DNA from: Gryllus longicercus
Lineage: Eukaryota > Arthropoda > Insecta > Orthoptera > Gryllidae
Direction of reading: 5' to 3'
DNA: 64,000 nt
Assembly: GCA_038098605.1 (NCBI GenBank)
Contig: JAZDUA010000008.1
Span: 9,345,001 to 9,409,000, forward strand
Below are positions 31,786 through 43,114 of the stretch, piece after piece. The first letter of the stretch is position 1. Each line of letters starts with the position of its first letter. The notes below the pieces were generated by a model. The model saw only the letters and a list, made by a program, of their open reading frames with translations. It searched no databases and was not told where the DNA came from. The position numbers were made by a program, and so were the translations under genes.

Positions 31786-31929
31786 CTGCAACAAAAGCCT
31801 TGTAGGCAGAAAAAAAATGAAAGAGCAAAGTACGTACGTAAGTACGACCAAGTGGGATCGCAAACCGGACGCGGAAAACAGTCCAAGAGCTGCGAAAAAA
31901 CCGCCCAAAAGATAACACAGCGATAACAT

Positions 31930-32720
31930 TTAAGTGCTTCCCAAACGCGAAAATTTCACGGGCGCGCGTCCTCCTGAGCGGTGCGAGAGGGTGGGGCTTC
32001 CCAAGGCGGTGGCCCCTCCTCCTGCGCGCCCGCCTTTCGCAGCACCGCCGCCACCGCCTCCACCGACTCCTCCGCCGCCGCCGCCTCCGCCGTCTCCACC
32101 CTGCCACCGCCACCGCCACCGCCACCGCCACCGCCACCGCCACCGCCACCGCCACCGCCACCGCCACCGCCACCGCCACCGCCACCGCCTCCGCCTCCGC
32201 CTCCGCCTCCGCCAGCGCTTCCGCCTCCGCCCCCGTCCCCGTCCCCGTTCCCGCCACCGCCACCGCCTCTGCGTCCACCTCCGCCAGCGCCACCGTCGCC
32301 TCCGCCGCCCACCAGCTGGGGCCGGGGCCGGCGCGTCCAAAGTGCACACGCGCCGGTGCCAGTCCCACGCTCGCGCGTCAACACGGACATGCACGCCTGC
32401 CGCCCACAGCCGCCCACAGCGGCCCGCCGCCTGTCACCCGCCTCAGGCCGCAGGCGCTCCCTCATTGGAGGTCGCGCGACGAGAGTTCTGCGACTTTTCC
32501 GCGTGGAGGCCGCGCGTCTCGCACGCAAGAAAAGGGGCGATTGGTGCCGATTAGCGGCGGCGGCGGCTCAGAGAACGCGCACGTCATTGCATTGTGCGCG
32601 GGCGTCAGGGGACCGGGCGGGGCGAACGGGCCGGGCAGGATTGTGGCCCAGGAGGGCGGGGATTCGCGGTAAGATGCGACGGGTAGGGCGACTAGAAGTA
32701 GGTATCTTCTGTCGTCAATG
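31930..32720. other. GC-rich island with hexamer array
   Basis: About 790 bp of very high GC content and dense CpG. Open frames up to 246 codons occur in several frames of both strands, producing only Pro, Arg, His or Gly runs. It may be a CpG-island promoter of a gene outside this reading, or an expansion-prone simple-sequence domain. No TATA box or start motif is convincing. Confidence 0.6.
32103..32212. repeat. (CCGCCA)n then (CCGCCT)n array
   Basis: About 14 perfect CCGCCA hexamers followed by four CCGCCT hexamers. Confidence 0.97.
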
Positions 32721-35030
32721 ATTAGTGGTTAGAACGGGGTCGGTAGGGAAAGCTAGGCAAGGTGAATTGAGGTGAGGTGACGTGAGATGAAGTGAGGTGA
32801 AGTGAGGAGGAAGTGTCAGGAAGAAACAGATTGGGAGAAGGATCAAGTGAGACGTGAGCGGTAAGATCTTGAAAAAATAATGCATTCGATGGGACGGTGC
32901 AAGACGGATCGGGACAGAAGAAGTCAGGAGGAGTAAGGAGAGAATGGGTCAGGAAGTGGCAGAATCGGACGCAACAAAAAGCAATTTGTAAAAGGGGCGA
33001 CATGGCATAGGTCGGACGAAACCAAGAAAAAAGTCCACGAAATCATTAATGATTGGCTGCAGTACCCCATGGGGTGAAACGAGGAGGGTTCGGCGAGCCT
33101 GATGGAACGGGCTGGAGGGCATCGACAGGACAGCACTGGCAGAAAAGGACTGGCGGGACGGGGCTGGAAGAACGAATGGAACGAGCAGACGCGACGGGCT
33201 GGACGGAACAAGCGAGGCAGGATAGCAGAATGCGGGACAAAGGAGCGATGCAAAGTTGACAATCATTATCTTCAAATCCCTCTCAGAGTTACGAATTATT
33301 TTGCTGTTTTCACATTTTGTCATGAGTGGTGGGGATTACTACAGGGAAGAAAATTAGCCGGAACAGGATAGGGCGAAGGGCAGAGTTTTGAAGGGGAAGA
33401 GAACGTCGGGAGCACATGTCGACACAAGAAGAAAAAGATGACAGAAATGGGCTTGCGCATGCATCCGAGAGGAATAGCTGGACGAGCAAGGCGAAGCGAG
33501 AGAAAGCGCAGACAACAGGGCCTAGGTGGGACCATGGGAGGCGTGGGGGGAGAATGTTGAGGTGAATGTTGAATGTTGAATGTTGATGGAGCATGATGGT
33601 GCGTGGAAGAATAAAGTACGTGTGTAGTGTACTCGGGATGAACAGAGTGGATAGCAGGTGGTCAGGTCTCGGAGAGAAGAATTAACAGCCGGTCGTCAGT
33701 CCCGGGTGGGAAAAGTAGATATCGGATGGTGCGGTCTCTGCGATGCGAGGTCGCAACAGTACAAAGTGGATGGCAGAAGGTCTGTTCGTGGCGGATAAAA
33801 GTAAAGAGGGGGGTGTCTTGTCGCGAAAGATCAATGAGGGGATAGCGAGGGGTCTAGTTGTGTCAGCGAAGAGTGCATAGATGATCGTGTGGTCACGGGT
33901 GGTATGGTCACGCACTGTGAGCTCCCACTGTGATGTGGGAGCACAGAGTGGATAGGGGTGGTCTGATCGCGGCGGGGAAAAGTAAAAAGCGGGTGCTCTG
34001 TTCCCGGTGAAGATAACAAAAGAGCGGGTGGTCAGTTTCCGGTGAAGATAACAAAAGAGCGAGTGTTCTGTTCCCGGGAAGATCAGTAAAAATCGGGTGG
34101 TCTGTTACCGGTGAAGATAATTAAAGAGCGGGTGCTCCTTTGCCGGTGAAGGTAAGTAAAGAGCGGTTGCTCTGTTGTCGGTGAAGGTAAGTAAAGAGTG
34201 GGTGCTCTGTTGCCGGTGAAGGTAAGTAAAGAGCGGGTGCTCCTTTGCCGGTGAAGGTAAGTAAAGAGTGGGTGCTCTGTTGCCGGTGAAGGTAAGTAAA
34301 GAGCGGGTGCTCCTTTGCCGGTGAAGATAAGTAAAGAGCGGGTGCTCCTTTGCCGGTGAAGGTAAGTAAAGAGCGGGTGCTCCTTTGCCGGTGAAGGTAA
34401 GTGAAGTACGGGTGGTCTGGTCGCGGGGGAGAAGAGTGGAGAGCGGGTGGTCCCAGCGGCGCAGATTGGATAGGTTATCTGGTGCGGCGAAGCAGACCGA
34501 ACAGGCGGAACGTACGGGACTTGTCGGCACCAGAGAGAATGGGTGCGGCAGCGAGCGGCGGAATGTGACGGGGAGGGGAAGGTATCGTAGCGTCATGTGG
34601 CGTTGGCGTGGGTGATGTGATGTCGCGTGGCGTGTGTAACGTGGCGTGGCGTGGCGTGGCATGGCATGGCAGAGCACGGCGGAGCGAGGAGTTATGAGGC
34701 GTGGCGTGGCCTAGCGGAGCAAGGCGGGGACGGGGCGGATTGTGGCGAAGCGAGGCGTGGCGGGGGCGGGCGGGGCGATGGGGTCGGGGCGGGGCGGGAG
34801 CGGGCCGGGGTCGGGGCCGGGGCGGACAGTGGTGGGACGAGGGGGACCGCGCCATGCGGTTCTATCGCGGCGTGCCCCGGAGGAGAGGGCGGGCGACGAA
34901 CGCGCGCTTCTTCGCCCGTTGCCCATTAACCGGTTAGCGGGTCTCTGTCCGACCAAGGCCAATGTCCCGCGTTGTTCTCCTGAGCCCCTGCCCTGCCCCG
35001 CCTTCGCTTTCACGTGCAGCATGGACTAAC
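32720..35030. repeat. G/purine-rich low-complexity domain
   Basis: About 2.2 kb whose plus strand is G- and purine-rich, built from decaying short motifs: GTGAGGTGA/GAAGTGAGG at 32.76-32.86 kb, GGAACGGGCTGGA-like at 33.1-33.24 kb, irregular GCGGGTGGTCTG-TCGCGG units at 33.64-34.01 kb, the 35-bp array, then GGCGTGGCGTGGCG and GGGGCGGGGCGG at 34.56-34.83 kb. Long open frames on both strands follow from composition only. The final 100 bp become balanced again. Confidence 0.7.
34010..34405. repeat. 35-bp tandem repeat array (about 11 units)
   Basis: The unit is GTGAAGGTAAGTAAAGAGCG followed by GGTGCTCCTTTGCCG, with variants CTGTTGCCG and CTGTTCCCG. Spacing is 35 bp where checked (34261 to 34296). 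Seven units carry a perfect AAGGTAAGT, which equals the 5' splice-donor consensus. Degenerate versions of the unit extend leftwards to about 33.64 kb. Confidence 0.92.
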
Positions 35031-35039
35031 ACGGTCCAT

Positions 35040-35199
35040 TTCGTGTTGATATCAGTGAGAGTACTGAACCTTCTCATCTGACGACAGACGTAAGCACAAA
35101 CTGCGTTGCACGAAATGAAGAATAGCTTGTATCGGCGTATCGTTTATTCTCAGACGGGCCTCAGTAAACGATTAAATTAAATTAAATAGTTATTATAGG
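35040..35199. other. Short anonymous stretch
   Basis: AT-rich, no feature identified. Confidence 0.5.
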
Positions 35200-35610
35200 G
35201 CACTAATGACTGGGGATCCCAAAAAATGTGCAAATTTTGCAATTTTCGAAAGTCCAGTGTTGACAGTGAAAGTAACACGTACGCCTCTTATTACAAGAAA
35301 TTTGAAGAATAAACTTTAGAGCCACTTTTGAGAACATTTGAAAACGTCCCCGGAGCAGCATATGTTGGGCTTCCAAGTTCAAAGAATTCGTTTCAAATTC
35401 GCGAGACTTCGAGTCGGGCCCGAGTAATTGATGAATATTCTTTTTGGAAAAAATCAAAGAAAAATTTTAAGTGCTAGAGTTGTTCACAGATGGACGGACA
35501 GAGAGGCGAGAGTTTTGAAGAAAACACTTTTCCACAGCTGGGGACCTCAAAACGCTTAGTTTCATTCAAAAATTGAACTTAATGTTCCACAGCATTACAA
35601 AACTTTCTCT
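35200..35610 (-). mobile_element. Family-B dispersed repeat (minus strand)
   Basis: On the minus strand: TCTCTGTCCGTCCATCTGTG, AACAACTCTAGCACTTAAAA, then GAATATTCATCAATTACTCG, GGCCCGACTCGAAG and a T/A-rich 3' part with TTCAAATGTTCTC. Same block order as the plus-strand copies at 49.8-57.2 kb. Confidence 0.7.
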
Positions 35611-35889
35611 TAAACTTTTTATGTTACTCCGTAAATGAGTACGTATACGACAAAGTTATAAAATGATGCAATTAATACTCCACAAATAATAGTCATTTTC
35701 ATAATCCATAAACTTGACAATTATACACACGCCACATTGTTAATTTATCTGAAAATTAAAGTAGAGCGAAACCTCTCAGAAAGTCCACCCAAACGTCCAT
35801 CCCTCTCCTCGACCGATTTTTCATGGATCAGTCACTAAAACACATGTTGTACGCAAACTATACTCCTGTTAACAGACAAACCCTTTTCC

Positions 35890-36300
35890 CAACCAAACAG
35901 GCTTAGGTGGCTCCGGAAATCAACTGCAGTTCGCTTGACTGGAAGGTCCTGAGGTTTGAGTCCCGACGGGGGCAGGAATATAACACTAGCTATATAGCTG
36001 TGAAATTCAAGCACAGTCTGGAGGACAATTCTAGCGGCTGGCAGATTTGATAGGTAATTTTCCGTGTTTTTTCCGATCAACACCAGCCGAATGTCTGAGC
36101 AGTACCCTGACAAAAGGGCTACGGACGATCTTTTCTTCCTCTTCTTATTCTCTTCCCTTACATACACGCAAACACACACCTACACTTACACTTACATCCA
36201 CTACACTACGACACATGTCGGGAGCTTACAATTTGCCCCGGCTGGGGAGATGCTCCGCTGGGGAAGATATCTGGACGAATAATTTCCCTCTTAAGTGATA
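35890..36300 (+). mobile_element. SINE-A copy with tRNA-like head
   Basis: Head: GGCTTAGGTGGCTCCGG (A-box-like), then AGGTTTGAGTCCCGACGGGG (B-box-like, near 35953). Body: TCTAGCGGCTGGCAGATTTG, CCGATCAACACCAGCCGAAT, GAGCAGTACCCTGAC, CACACACCTACACTTACAC, TGTCGGGAGCTTACAATTTG and CCCCGGCTGGGGAGATG. It is the most complete plus-strand copy and confirms that the A and B boxes sit at the 5' end. Confidence 0.82.
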
Positions 36301-36600
36301 TGGTCGAACGCGCACCTTTAAAGTTGCCGCCGGAAGGTGGTCCCGGCGCCGCTCAAGAGAGGGCGCCGATTACCAACGCCGCAGCTCCGTCACGCTCGGC
36401 CAAGCCCCGGAGCCGGAGAACTCACCCTTATCGGGTAGCTGGCCAGCGGACCTTCAGCCCGGGCGGGCTATAAGAGCGGTGCCCGGCGAGCGGTGGTCAG
36501 TGAGAAGTGACTGCCCGTGCGTGTATAGTGACAAGTGAAGTGCAATACAGAACGGTTACGGACTCGGACTCTCCCTACGGCTAAACAGTGAACTTCGCTA
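36301..36600 (+). promoter_or_regulatory. GC-rich promoter island with TATA box and initiator
   Basis: A CpG-rich block immediately follows the SINE-A. TATAAGAG is at 36469-36476 and the arthropod initiator TCAGT at 36497-36501; T of the TATA box to A of the initiator is 30 bp, the canonical spacing. Downstream is a leader of GTGAAGTGC-type sequence. It could be a host RNA polymerase II promoter, or the U3/R part of a retroelement LTR like the one at 7.35 kb. An inverted GGCGCC...GGCGCC pair lies near 36350-36370. Confidence 0.55.
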
Positions 36601-36617
36601 CGTCTACGAAATATCTC

Positions 36618-36878
36618 ATGGAATATTGTTTGACCTGGCTTGTATTATTGAATCTCCTGTGGGCTTACGGTAATAAAAGAATTTTAGAAATTGCTGTTCC
36701 TTTTTTTGGATATAACATTAATCTGACGTGTAATAGGGCGTCGGATGTGACCATCGAGCGGAGTGGGAACACCTCCACCTCCCCAGAGAAGATGTTCGCG
36801 ACTCTAACGGTAGCAATAACCACAGCAATAGAGCGGCAACTATCTATCCGGAAATCGGCCCAGAAAAAAAATCAGTAA
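36618..36878 (+). CDS. Unrecognised small ORF downstream of the promoter island
   Basis: The first ATG after the predicted start (36618) opens 86 codons ending with TAA at 36876-36878. The N-terminus MEYCLTWLVLLNLLWAYG would pass as a signal peptide, followed by IAVPFFGYNINLTC and a Ser/Thr-rich part. No family is recognised. AATAAAAG at about 36671 inside the ORF could be a polyadenylation signal, in which case this is not coding. The position 119 bp after the initiator is its best support. Confidence 0.25.
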   Translation: MEYCLTWLVLLNLLWAYGNKRILEIAVPFFGYNINLTCNRASDVTIERSGNTSTSPEKMFATLTVAITTAIERQLSIRKSAQKKNQ

Positions 36879-36879
36879 C

Positions 36880-37229
36880 ACAGTTGGTCCGATGTTCTAT
36901 GGAATCGGTGTCCCATGAAATTTAAGTTATTGTCAAACGAATTATTTGCAAAGACTGTCATTGAATTATTCGTAAAATGACTAGTCCACCCTTCGGAATG
37001 AAGATTCGAACAGCCAAATAGAACCTCGTCACTACACAAACCTATTTCCTTCTAAGTTCTGGTACAAGAAGTACATTCTAATTCTGCAATCTGTAGACAA
37101 AGAGCAACTGTAAGAAAATCACTAATACAGCAACAGAGAGAACTCAATAATTATTAAACGACCATCAGTTCTCCCCAAACGACTTACAAGTTACAGCATA
37201 GACCAAGGCCAAGGTTAGGATAAACCAGC
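36880..37229. other. Anonymous DNA, possibly degraded RTE upstream part
   Basis: No clear reading. It leads directly into the RTE relic, whose upstream domains are expected here but cannot be read. Confidence 0.4.
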
Positions 37230-38154
37230 AAACAAGTGAAGAGTTATAATCCAATTTTGGAGTACGACAGGGAGATTCACCATCAGCGACATTGATCATC
37301 ATGGTCATGGATAAAATATTAACACAGGTCGATTTAAAAGGGAATATATATACACAACTGAAACAATGCCTTGCCTACGTAGATGATATGCTGCTGATTG
37401 CACGTACTAAGAAGACATTTAAGCAATTCTTTCGTGCGTTGAATGAGAACTCAATTAAAAATCAATGTTCGAAAAAGAAAGTACATGAGATGTAAGGCCA
37501 AAGTTACCAATTAAGTCCAATGCACTTTTCCAAAACAGGCTATGAGGAAGTGAGGTCTTATAAGTATCTGGGAGCAATTTTTACTTGCAATAATGATGTG
37601 GAAGAAGAAATAAGAGCAGGAATAGTAGCGAGAAACAGAGCAGATTTTACACATTTGCAGCCATTCAAAAGTAAAATGTTATCAAAGGGTGCAAAACTAA
37701 GACTGTACGACACAGTGATTAGACCAGTTGTAACATTTGTCGCAGAAACGTGGACTATAAAAGAAAAAAGAAAAGAATGTGCAGCGTCTGGCGGTTTTTC
37801 AAAGACGGATTATAAGATGGATATTTGGACCAGTTAAAATACCCAATGGACATTGGCGGATTACGAACAATTCTGAAATGGACATCATACAAAAACATAA
37901 AAACATTAAATTTCATCTAAGCCATGAGATTAGGTTGTCTTGGTCATCTTAATAGGATGTCGCATGACAGAATAGTGAAAAAAAACTGTAGCTGGAATCC
38001 AGTGACCACCAGGAGAAGAGGAAGGTCTAAACATAGATGGAAAGATGATGATGTAAAAGACATCAGGAAAACGAAGATTGAAAATTGGATCCAGCACTCG
38101 AAGAATAGGCAAAAACGGAAAAGGAGAGTTGAGCAAGCAAAGACGTTCATTTGA
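37230..38154 (+). pseudogene. RTE-type reverse transcriptase relic
   Basis: GVRQGDSPSATLI (about 37258-37296) is followed by the catalytic block CLAYVDDMLLIARTKK (37370-37412), with the YVDD box intact. After a stop comes YKYLGAIFTCNNDVEEEI (37560-37613), then AKLRLYDTVIRPVVTFVAET and WTIKEK. After a frame break comes the C-terminal block LGCLGHLNRMSH, RRRGRSKHRWKDD and VEQAKTF, ending at 38154. The last block is the usual end of RTE-type endonuclease-reverse transcriptases in insects. Endonuclease and the first half of RT are missing, and several stops are present. A (GAA)n tail follows within 20 bp. Confidence 0.85.
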
Positions 38155-38170
38155 AGGTCGTAGAACCATA

Positions 38171-38236
38171 GAAGAAGAAGAAGAAGAAGAAGAAGAAGAA
38201 GAAGAAGAAGAAGAAGAAGAAGAAGAAGAAGAAGAA
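38171..38236. repeat. (GAA)n run, 3' tail of the RTE relic
   Basis: 22 GAA units begin 17 bp after the RTE stop codon. RTE elements end in short tandem repeats rather than poly(A), so this is probably the original tail, perhaps expanded later. Confidence 0.9.
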
Positions 38237-39685
38237 TCTCTAAATCTTGAGCAATGGTACTAGTTGTGAGATGGGACCAAGGAATACCAAGTCATTAAGT
38301 AAAATGACATGTCGGAGATAAGCCTGCGAAATTCGGGAAGCGCGGAGGAGGCCATCACAGGGAATGTTCTCAGCAGAGAGGCAGGCCCTCATAGGTCTTT
38401 TAGTCCTCAATACATAACAGGTGGCCCAACCCGAAAAGCTAGCCCAGACTGAAGAGAGTAAAATATTAATACTGGAAAGTGAGCGACCCTCTAATACCAT
38501 TCGTTTTGAGTTTTACATGTATGTAGCTTTGTGAGTGATTCTTACATCTATGCAAAGACATGTGAATTTAACGGCTGATTCTGACATCGTGATTAGAAAA
38601 AACTACTTTATGAATTGGTGAGTCATTTTTATAGTCTTATTCGAGATAATCGCAAGTAAATTTGACAAAGTTTGTAAAAAGATTGGTGGAACACAAAGTT
38701 GGCAAATAACTAACATGTTAGACGCATAGATGTCCCGCACGTTTTTACCAGTGCCTTGTAGTGGTAGTATCTAATGTGCCAGCTAGATAATGGTAGCGGA
38801 GCACTAGAATGAGCTAAATCAACCTTACTATCCTTCGTATATTCTCTCAGAGACATTCGAATCCATGCGGCGAATTGTTACGAATTTTGTTGTTTAGGCA
38901 GTAATAAGAGTAATAAACTCCAGAAGACAGGAAGCGGAATTAAGTTTGAGAGGTAAGAGAATTTTATATAAACTTCAGTGATAGGAAATTATTTGACACA
39001 ATAATTGCTAAAATTAATCAGGTTAATTGTGAAAGATTCTTCTTCAAATTGGAAGGTACTAATACTTAGAAAAACGTTTTGATTTGTATGGTTTGATATC
39101 ATCACGTATTATAAAATAGTATTAATTTTTTGTATTGGCAGAAAATACATGCACAATAAAACTGTATTTTAATTTGGTATGTATCGATTGATACTAATTT
39201 CATGTTTGAATGAGTGATTTTTTAATATAATATTGTATGACTTTTTTGAAAATTAAAATATTAAAATCATAAAAAACAAATTTTGAACCATTAAAGAACT
39301 CAATGTAGTAAAAACAAGAAAATTAAGCAACAAAATAAAATAAAAAGAAATAAATTAAAGTGGAGGTCTGTAAAAGTATATATAATAAAATTGAAAACAT
39401 AGTATTTAACGCCCACCTTGTAATCACTGATCGCGTCAACGCTTGTGTAGGTAAAAATCCTTGCCAGTTGCTCGACATGAATACAATATATTCAGCATTA
39501 TATGTATGATAATCTTCGTTTATCACAATATTTTCCATTTTCGGTTCACAAAATTGGTTTTGGTGTCCTATTGTTTATTGTCTACTACGCACTTACATAG
39601 TAAAGACAAAGTATTTTACTGCTGCAGCGGAAAGCGACGATTTTTGTCAGAAAAACACGTATTGTGAGGTCCTGATATCGAAAAA
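38237..39685. other. Anonymous, largely AT-rich DNA
   Basis: No gene or repeat recognised. Confidence 0.6.
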
Positions 39686-39689
39686 ATAG

Positions 39690-40055
39690 AGAAATATCTT
39701 TCCTTTATTTAGAAAAGCACTTCCACGGAGTCAAACACGGAGTGTAGTCAGATCCCATATTTTGTGAATCCTTAAAAACAAAACATTATTGTTAATGAAA
39801 CAAAACAGATCTGGCCGAACACAAGACCCTGTGATCTTGTAACTGATATTTTGATATTTTTTTTACGTAAAGCCTTAACAATTTCAAATTGGCTCCAATT
39901 TTGTAGATTGCACTTTCTTTTTAAAAAGAGGGCATAGATCGCTTAAAAATGGCGCAGATCTCATTTTACTTAACTTTTTGAATGTTTGAAAATTGCAAGT
40001 TGCAAATAAAGTGAAGAAGTATGTGCTTTTGTAGCACTACTAGTTTCCATTGTCT
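39690..40055 (+). mobile_element. Family-B dispersed repeat, partial
   Basis: It starts with TCCTTTATTTAGAAAAGCAC, TTCCACGGAG and TAGTCAGATCCCATATTTTG, as in the lead part of the 55.66-kb copy. It jumps to the distal part (GGCTCCAATTTT, then a TTGAAAATTGCAAGTTG type) and ends at the hairpin GTGCTTTTGTAGCAC near 40026-40040. The GTCC core is absent. Confidence 0.55.
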
Positions 40056-41470
40056 CAAGGAGGTTTTCGATGTCGATTTTGCCAGTCACGCAACGCAGTT
40101 TTTATTACATAGGTCATTTTCACACGAGTCCCTTATTGCTTTTTAAGCATCTCCTGCGGACGTCATACCCATTGAGAAGCCGTAATGTCATAATTATATG
40201 TTCATCAACCTGTATCATTGTAACATGCAGTTATCTCACACACATCGGCAATGAAAACAATATTCACCTGGGAATAGCAAAGTAAGGTCCTCAAACTTTG
40301 TTATATATTATTCATCTCATAATGCACATCAATTTCACATGACCTTTCGGTACATTATTCTTTATCTATAAGAATCTATATGATCGCGTCTTATCTTGCT
40401 AACTCAAATTAATAGCAAGGTAATTCCAATTATTTGTAAAGCTCAATCATACAAGTCAATTTAGTAGGTCCCATCCCCCAAAGGTAAACTTTTAGGGAAT
40501 AAGAACGGTATATAACGTTGTATATTTACTTTTGGGTCTTGTGAGTATGGTGACTGAACAGAGGCTTTCAACGCTGGTGTGACCGGTGCACCGTGCTGGG
40601 CCCCCGAAGTCAGGGGCCTCGAAGCACTCTCGCCGTCCCCCAATAAAAGCGGAATAATAATTTGCTCAAAAATAATTTGAAGGTGACACAACATGGTACA
40701 TAGTTATCTTCAACAGAATGTTTAATTACGATTGCATATTATGTCTGCTTTTCACTGAAAGAGAATTTGTTCGAAAAAAACAAAAACAAATCACACCAGA
40801 CTCGCAATCAGACCAGGAGAGGAGATTTTCAGGGCTTCGCATTGTTGTATATAACTGGGCAATCAATTGTGCGTCTTTTACGACGTCATATTTGACAGCC
40901 TGACCTGGACTAGTATTTTGATATCTATTAAACACCTAAAATTTTCATTTAACTATGATAAAATTTTAATATTCATATTGTCTATTTTATATAATAATAC
41001 GTATCTTTATAAATTACTCGTATATTGAAAACTCTTGCGTTAGGCGATGCCACTTAAAAGACATGTTTAGATCTCCGACACCAAAGCATCTGAGAACCTA
41101 AGTCACTGTGGATGAACTATTTTTAACGATACTTCTATCCAACTACATTTTAATCATCAACATAAAATGTTACAAAACTGTATTTGTTTCAATAGAATTA
41201 GAAAAATCGAAGCTCTGGTCCGTTCGCGGGGCTGTCGCCCAAGTACAGACATCATGTTACTTGGAGGATAATTGCTTATTACCGGTGGAAGTATACTCTT
41301 GAAAGATGTCCATGGCTTATGTTTTCGAATGTTTCTTCTCTTTATCTGGCGGATTCCATCACAATGTCTCAGAATGTTAAGCTTTACGCTTGAAGATACG
41401 GGTTCGATATACCGCAGTTGTAATTAGAGACAATCTATGTACTTAATAACATTTACAACTGGTATAAAAA
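40056..41470. other. Anonymous DNA with one small hairpin
   Basis: At 40598-40621 GGGCCCCCGAAGTCAGGGGCC forms a GC-rich hairpin in an otherwise AT-rich region, with GTGTGACCGGTGCACC just before it. This may be a fragment of a GC-rich element. Otherwise no feature. Confidence 0.5.
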
Positions 41471-41474
41471 TTAA

Positions 41475-41665
41475 GTAATTCGCCGACCTGGATGATCGAG
41501 GTGTCTAGACTGTGTGTGTTGGTCTGAAAGGCCACTGGTTCGAGTCCCGGCATAGGCAAGGCTGTTTGTCCCTTGTCTTTTATGTACGTGTGTTGTCGCG
41601 GAAGACCTTTTGAGTCTGCAGACCACAAAACAAGGAGCCCGAAAGAGTATCAGTGGTTAGTGTAA
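41475..41665 (+). mobile_element. tRNA-derived SINE, head intact
   Basis: A tRNA-like head runs at about 41480-41562: A-box-like TGGATGATCGAGG (41489-41501) and perfect B box GGTTCGAGTCC (41537-41547). The head is followed by AGGCAAGGCTGTTTGTCCCT, GTACGTGTGTTGTCG and GGAAGACCTTTTGAGTC. The body differs from SINE-A and SINE-C, so it may be a third family. The 3' end is not defined. Confidence 0.65.
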
Positions 41666-41669
41666 AGAT

Positions 41670-42780
41670 TAATATTTGTTCCTATGAGGGACATAGTGTG
41701 TACCCGACGCGTTTGTGGAAATCAGCTTCCCCTGAAGCTGGAAAAAGTCACAGGAAAAAAATTCCAATATGTAATATCGGAGACAAAAGATTTCCCAACT
41801 ACTGATCTATGGTTATTGGTAAATATTTCAGTCTTCTTTGGAATATTGGAAGTAATGAAATCAGTTAATATTAAGATGAACTTAATTACTTATTTTTAGA
41901 TTTATCACCCAGCCCTTGTCAAAACATTCGCTTTCTAAAACCCTAGTATTTTATCCTCCGAATTATTTTGCAATAACGTATTATAAAATTAATTTAGTAA
42001 AATTGTTAAAGAAATCGTTCAATAAAGTCTTACTGTATTCGTTTAATCTGTATGATCCTTACTGAACACTTATTATTAGTTAGAACATAGGCAATACCAA
42101 GATTGCATTGGAAATATTTCATAAATTTATCTCGAAATTTACAGTGCCCGAGTGATGCTTAATAAGCTACTCCACGAATAAAATTACGTCCATAAAAGTT
42201 TCAGAATGCACCAAATTATGTAATGTGTTTGTGCTCAGAATGCACACGAAAGCACTTCCTGTGATTGGTGATAATGCGTTCATTGCTAGCAATAAACATT
42301 TATTACTATATTAATAATATTAGTATTATTAGTATATTATTAATATTAGTTACATCAAAAGATTTCTAGCATGGTGTATTGCACCTTGTGATTGGCCAGC
42401 AGGCAGGAGGTGGCAAGAAAAAGTGATACATTTTTTTGGATATACCCGTCTTGATTGCTGCATACCAGATATGTACTTAAATGCTTCTGGGAAGTGTTAA
42501 TTTCACGACTGGCATAATCATTTTAATTGTTGTACCCTAATTTATGTGTAAATACTTGTGTTAAAGTTATGTATGGATTATATTGATGTATTTTATTCGA
42601 AACCCGGAAAGGTCTATTGTAAAATGTTGACACGTATTTTTATTTATAAGCCAATATATTAATTGCCTGTAGTTCATTACCCGGCTGAAAGACGGCATAC
42701 TATTGAACTGAATAAATAAGATATATTATAGAATTTGGAATGCGTATAGAAATTACATATTAGTAAAATCAATATTAATT
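41670..42780. other. Anonymous AT-rich DNA
   Basis: No feature identified. Confidence 0.6.
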
Positions 42781-42784
42781 TTCA

Positions 42785-42868
42785 TGATAACTGATGAATA
42801 GAATTTGTATTCATAACTGATGAAAACAATTTGTATTCATAACTGATGAATACAATTTGTATTCATTT
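42785..42868. repeat. 26-bp tandem repeat, about three units
   Basis: The unit AATTTGTATTCATAACTGATGAA plus three variable bases recurs at 26-bp spacing (42802, 42828, 42854). Confidence 0.9.
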
Positions 42869-42899
42869 CGAATAATTGTTTTAAAAGTAACTTCTGTTT

Positions 42900-43110
42900 T
42901 GTTATGAATAAAATGAAAACAAAGAAAGAAATAACCGGTGTCGGCGTAGTAGGCGTCACTAGCCGAATTTGTATACGAGTACTACGCTCCATGAAGTCAC
43001 GGAGGTTAAGTGAATCGAAACTCTTCGAGTTCTTGGGCGACCGGCTAGGAACCCCGGGATCTAACGGCGTCGAGACCCTGGCCGAAGGGATAAAAGGCAT
43101 TGACTGACTG
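42900..43110. other. Balanced-composition block with overlapping ORFs
   Basis: About 200 bp of roughly 50% GC inside AT-rich DNA. Open frames run on both strands: plus 42904-43107 (67 codons), and minus 42837-43196 (119 codons) with an SPKNSKSFDSLNLRDFMERS-like stretch. Either could be an exon, but no splice pair or family is recognised. Confidence 0.3.
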
Positions 43111-43114
43111 CGAC

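Noticed and set aside
31930..32721. Proline-, arginine/histidine- and glycine-rich ORFs up to 246 codons
   Set aside because: They arise from the CCGCCA/CCGCCT array and the surrounding GC-rich composition; all frames are similarly open.
32722..35029. Many ORFs of 60-190 codons on both strands
   Set aside because: Low-complexity purine-rich sequence and the 35-bp array keep frames open; translations are repetitive and share no motif.
41480..41562. Functional tRNA gene on the plus strand
   Set aside because: Good B box, but no convincing seven-bp acceptor stem; the body that follows suggests a SINE.
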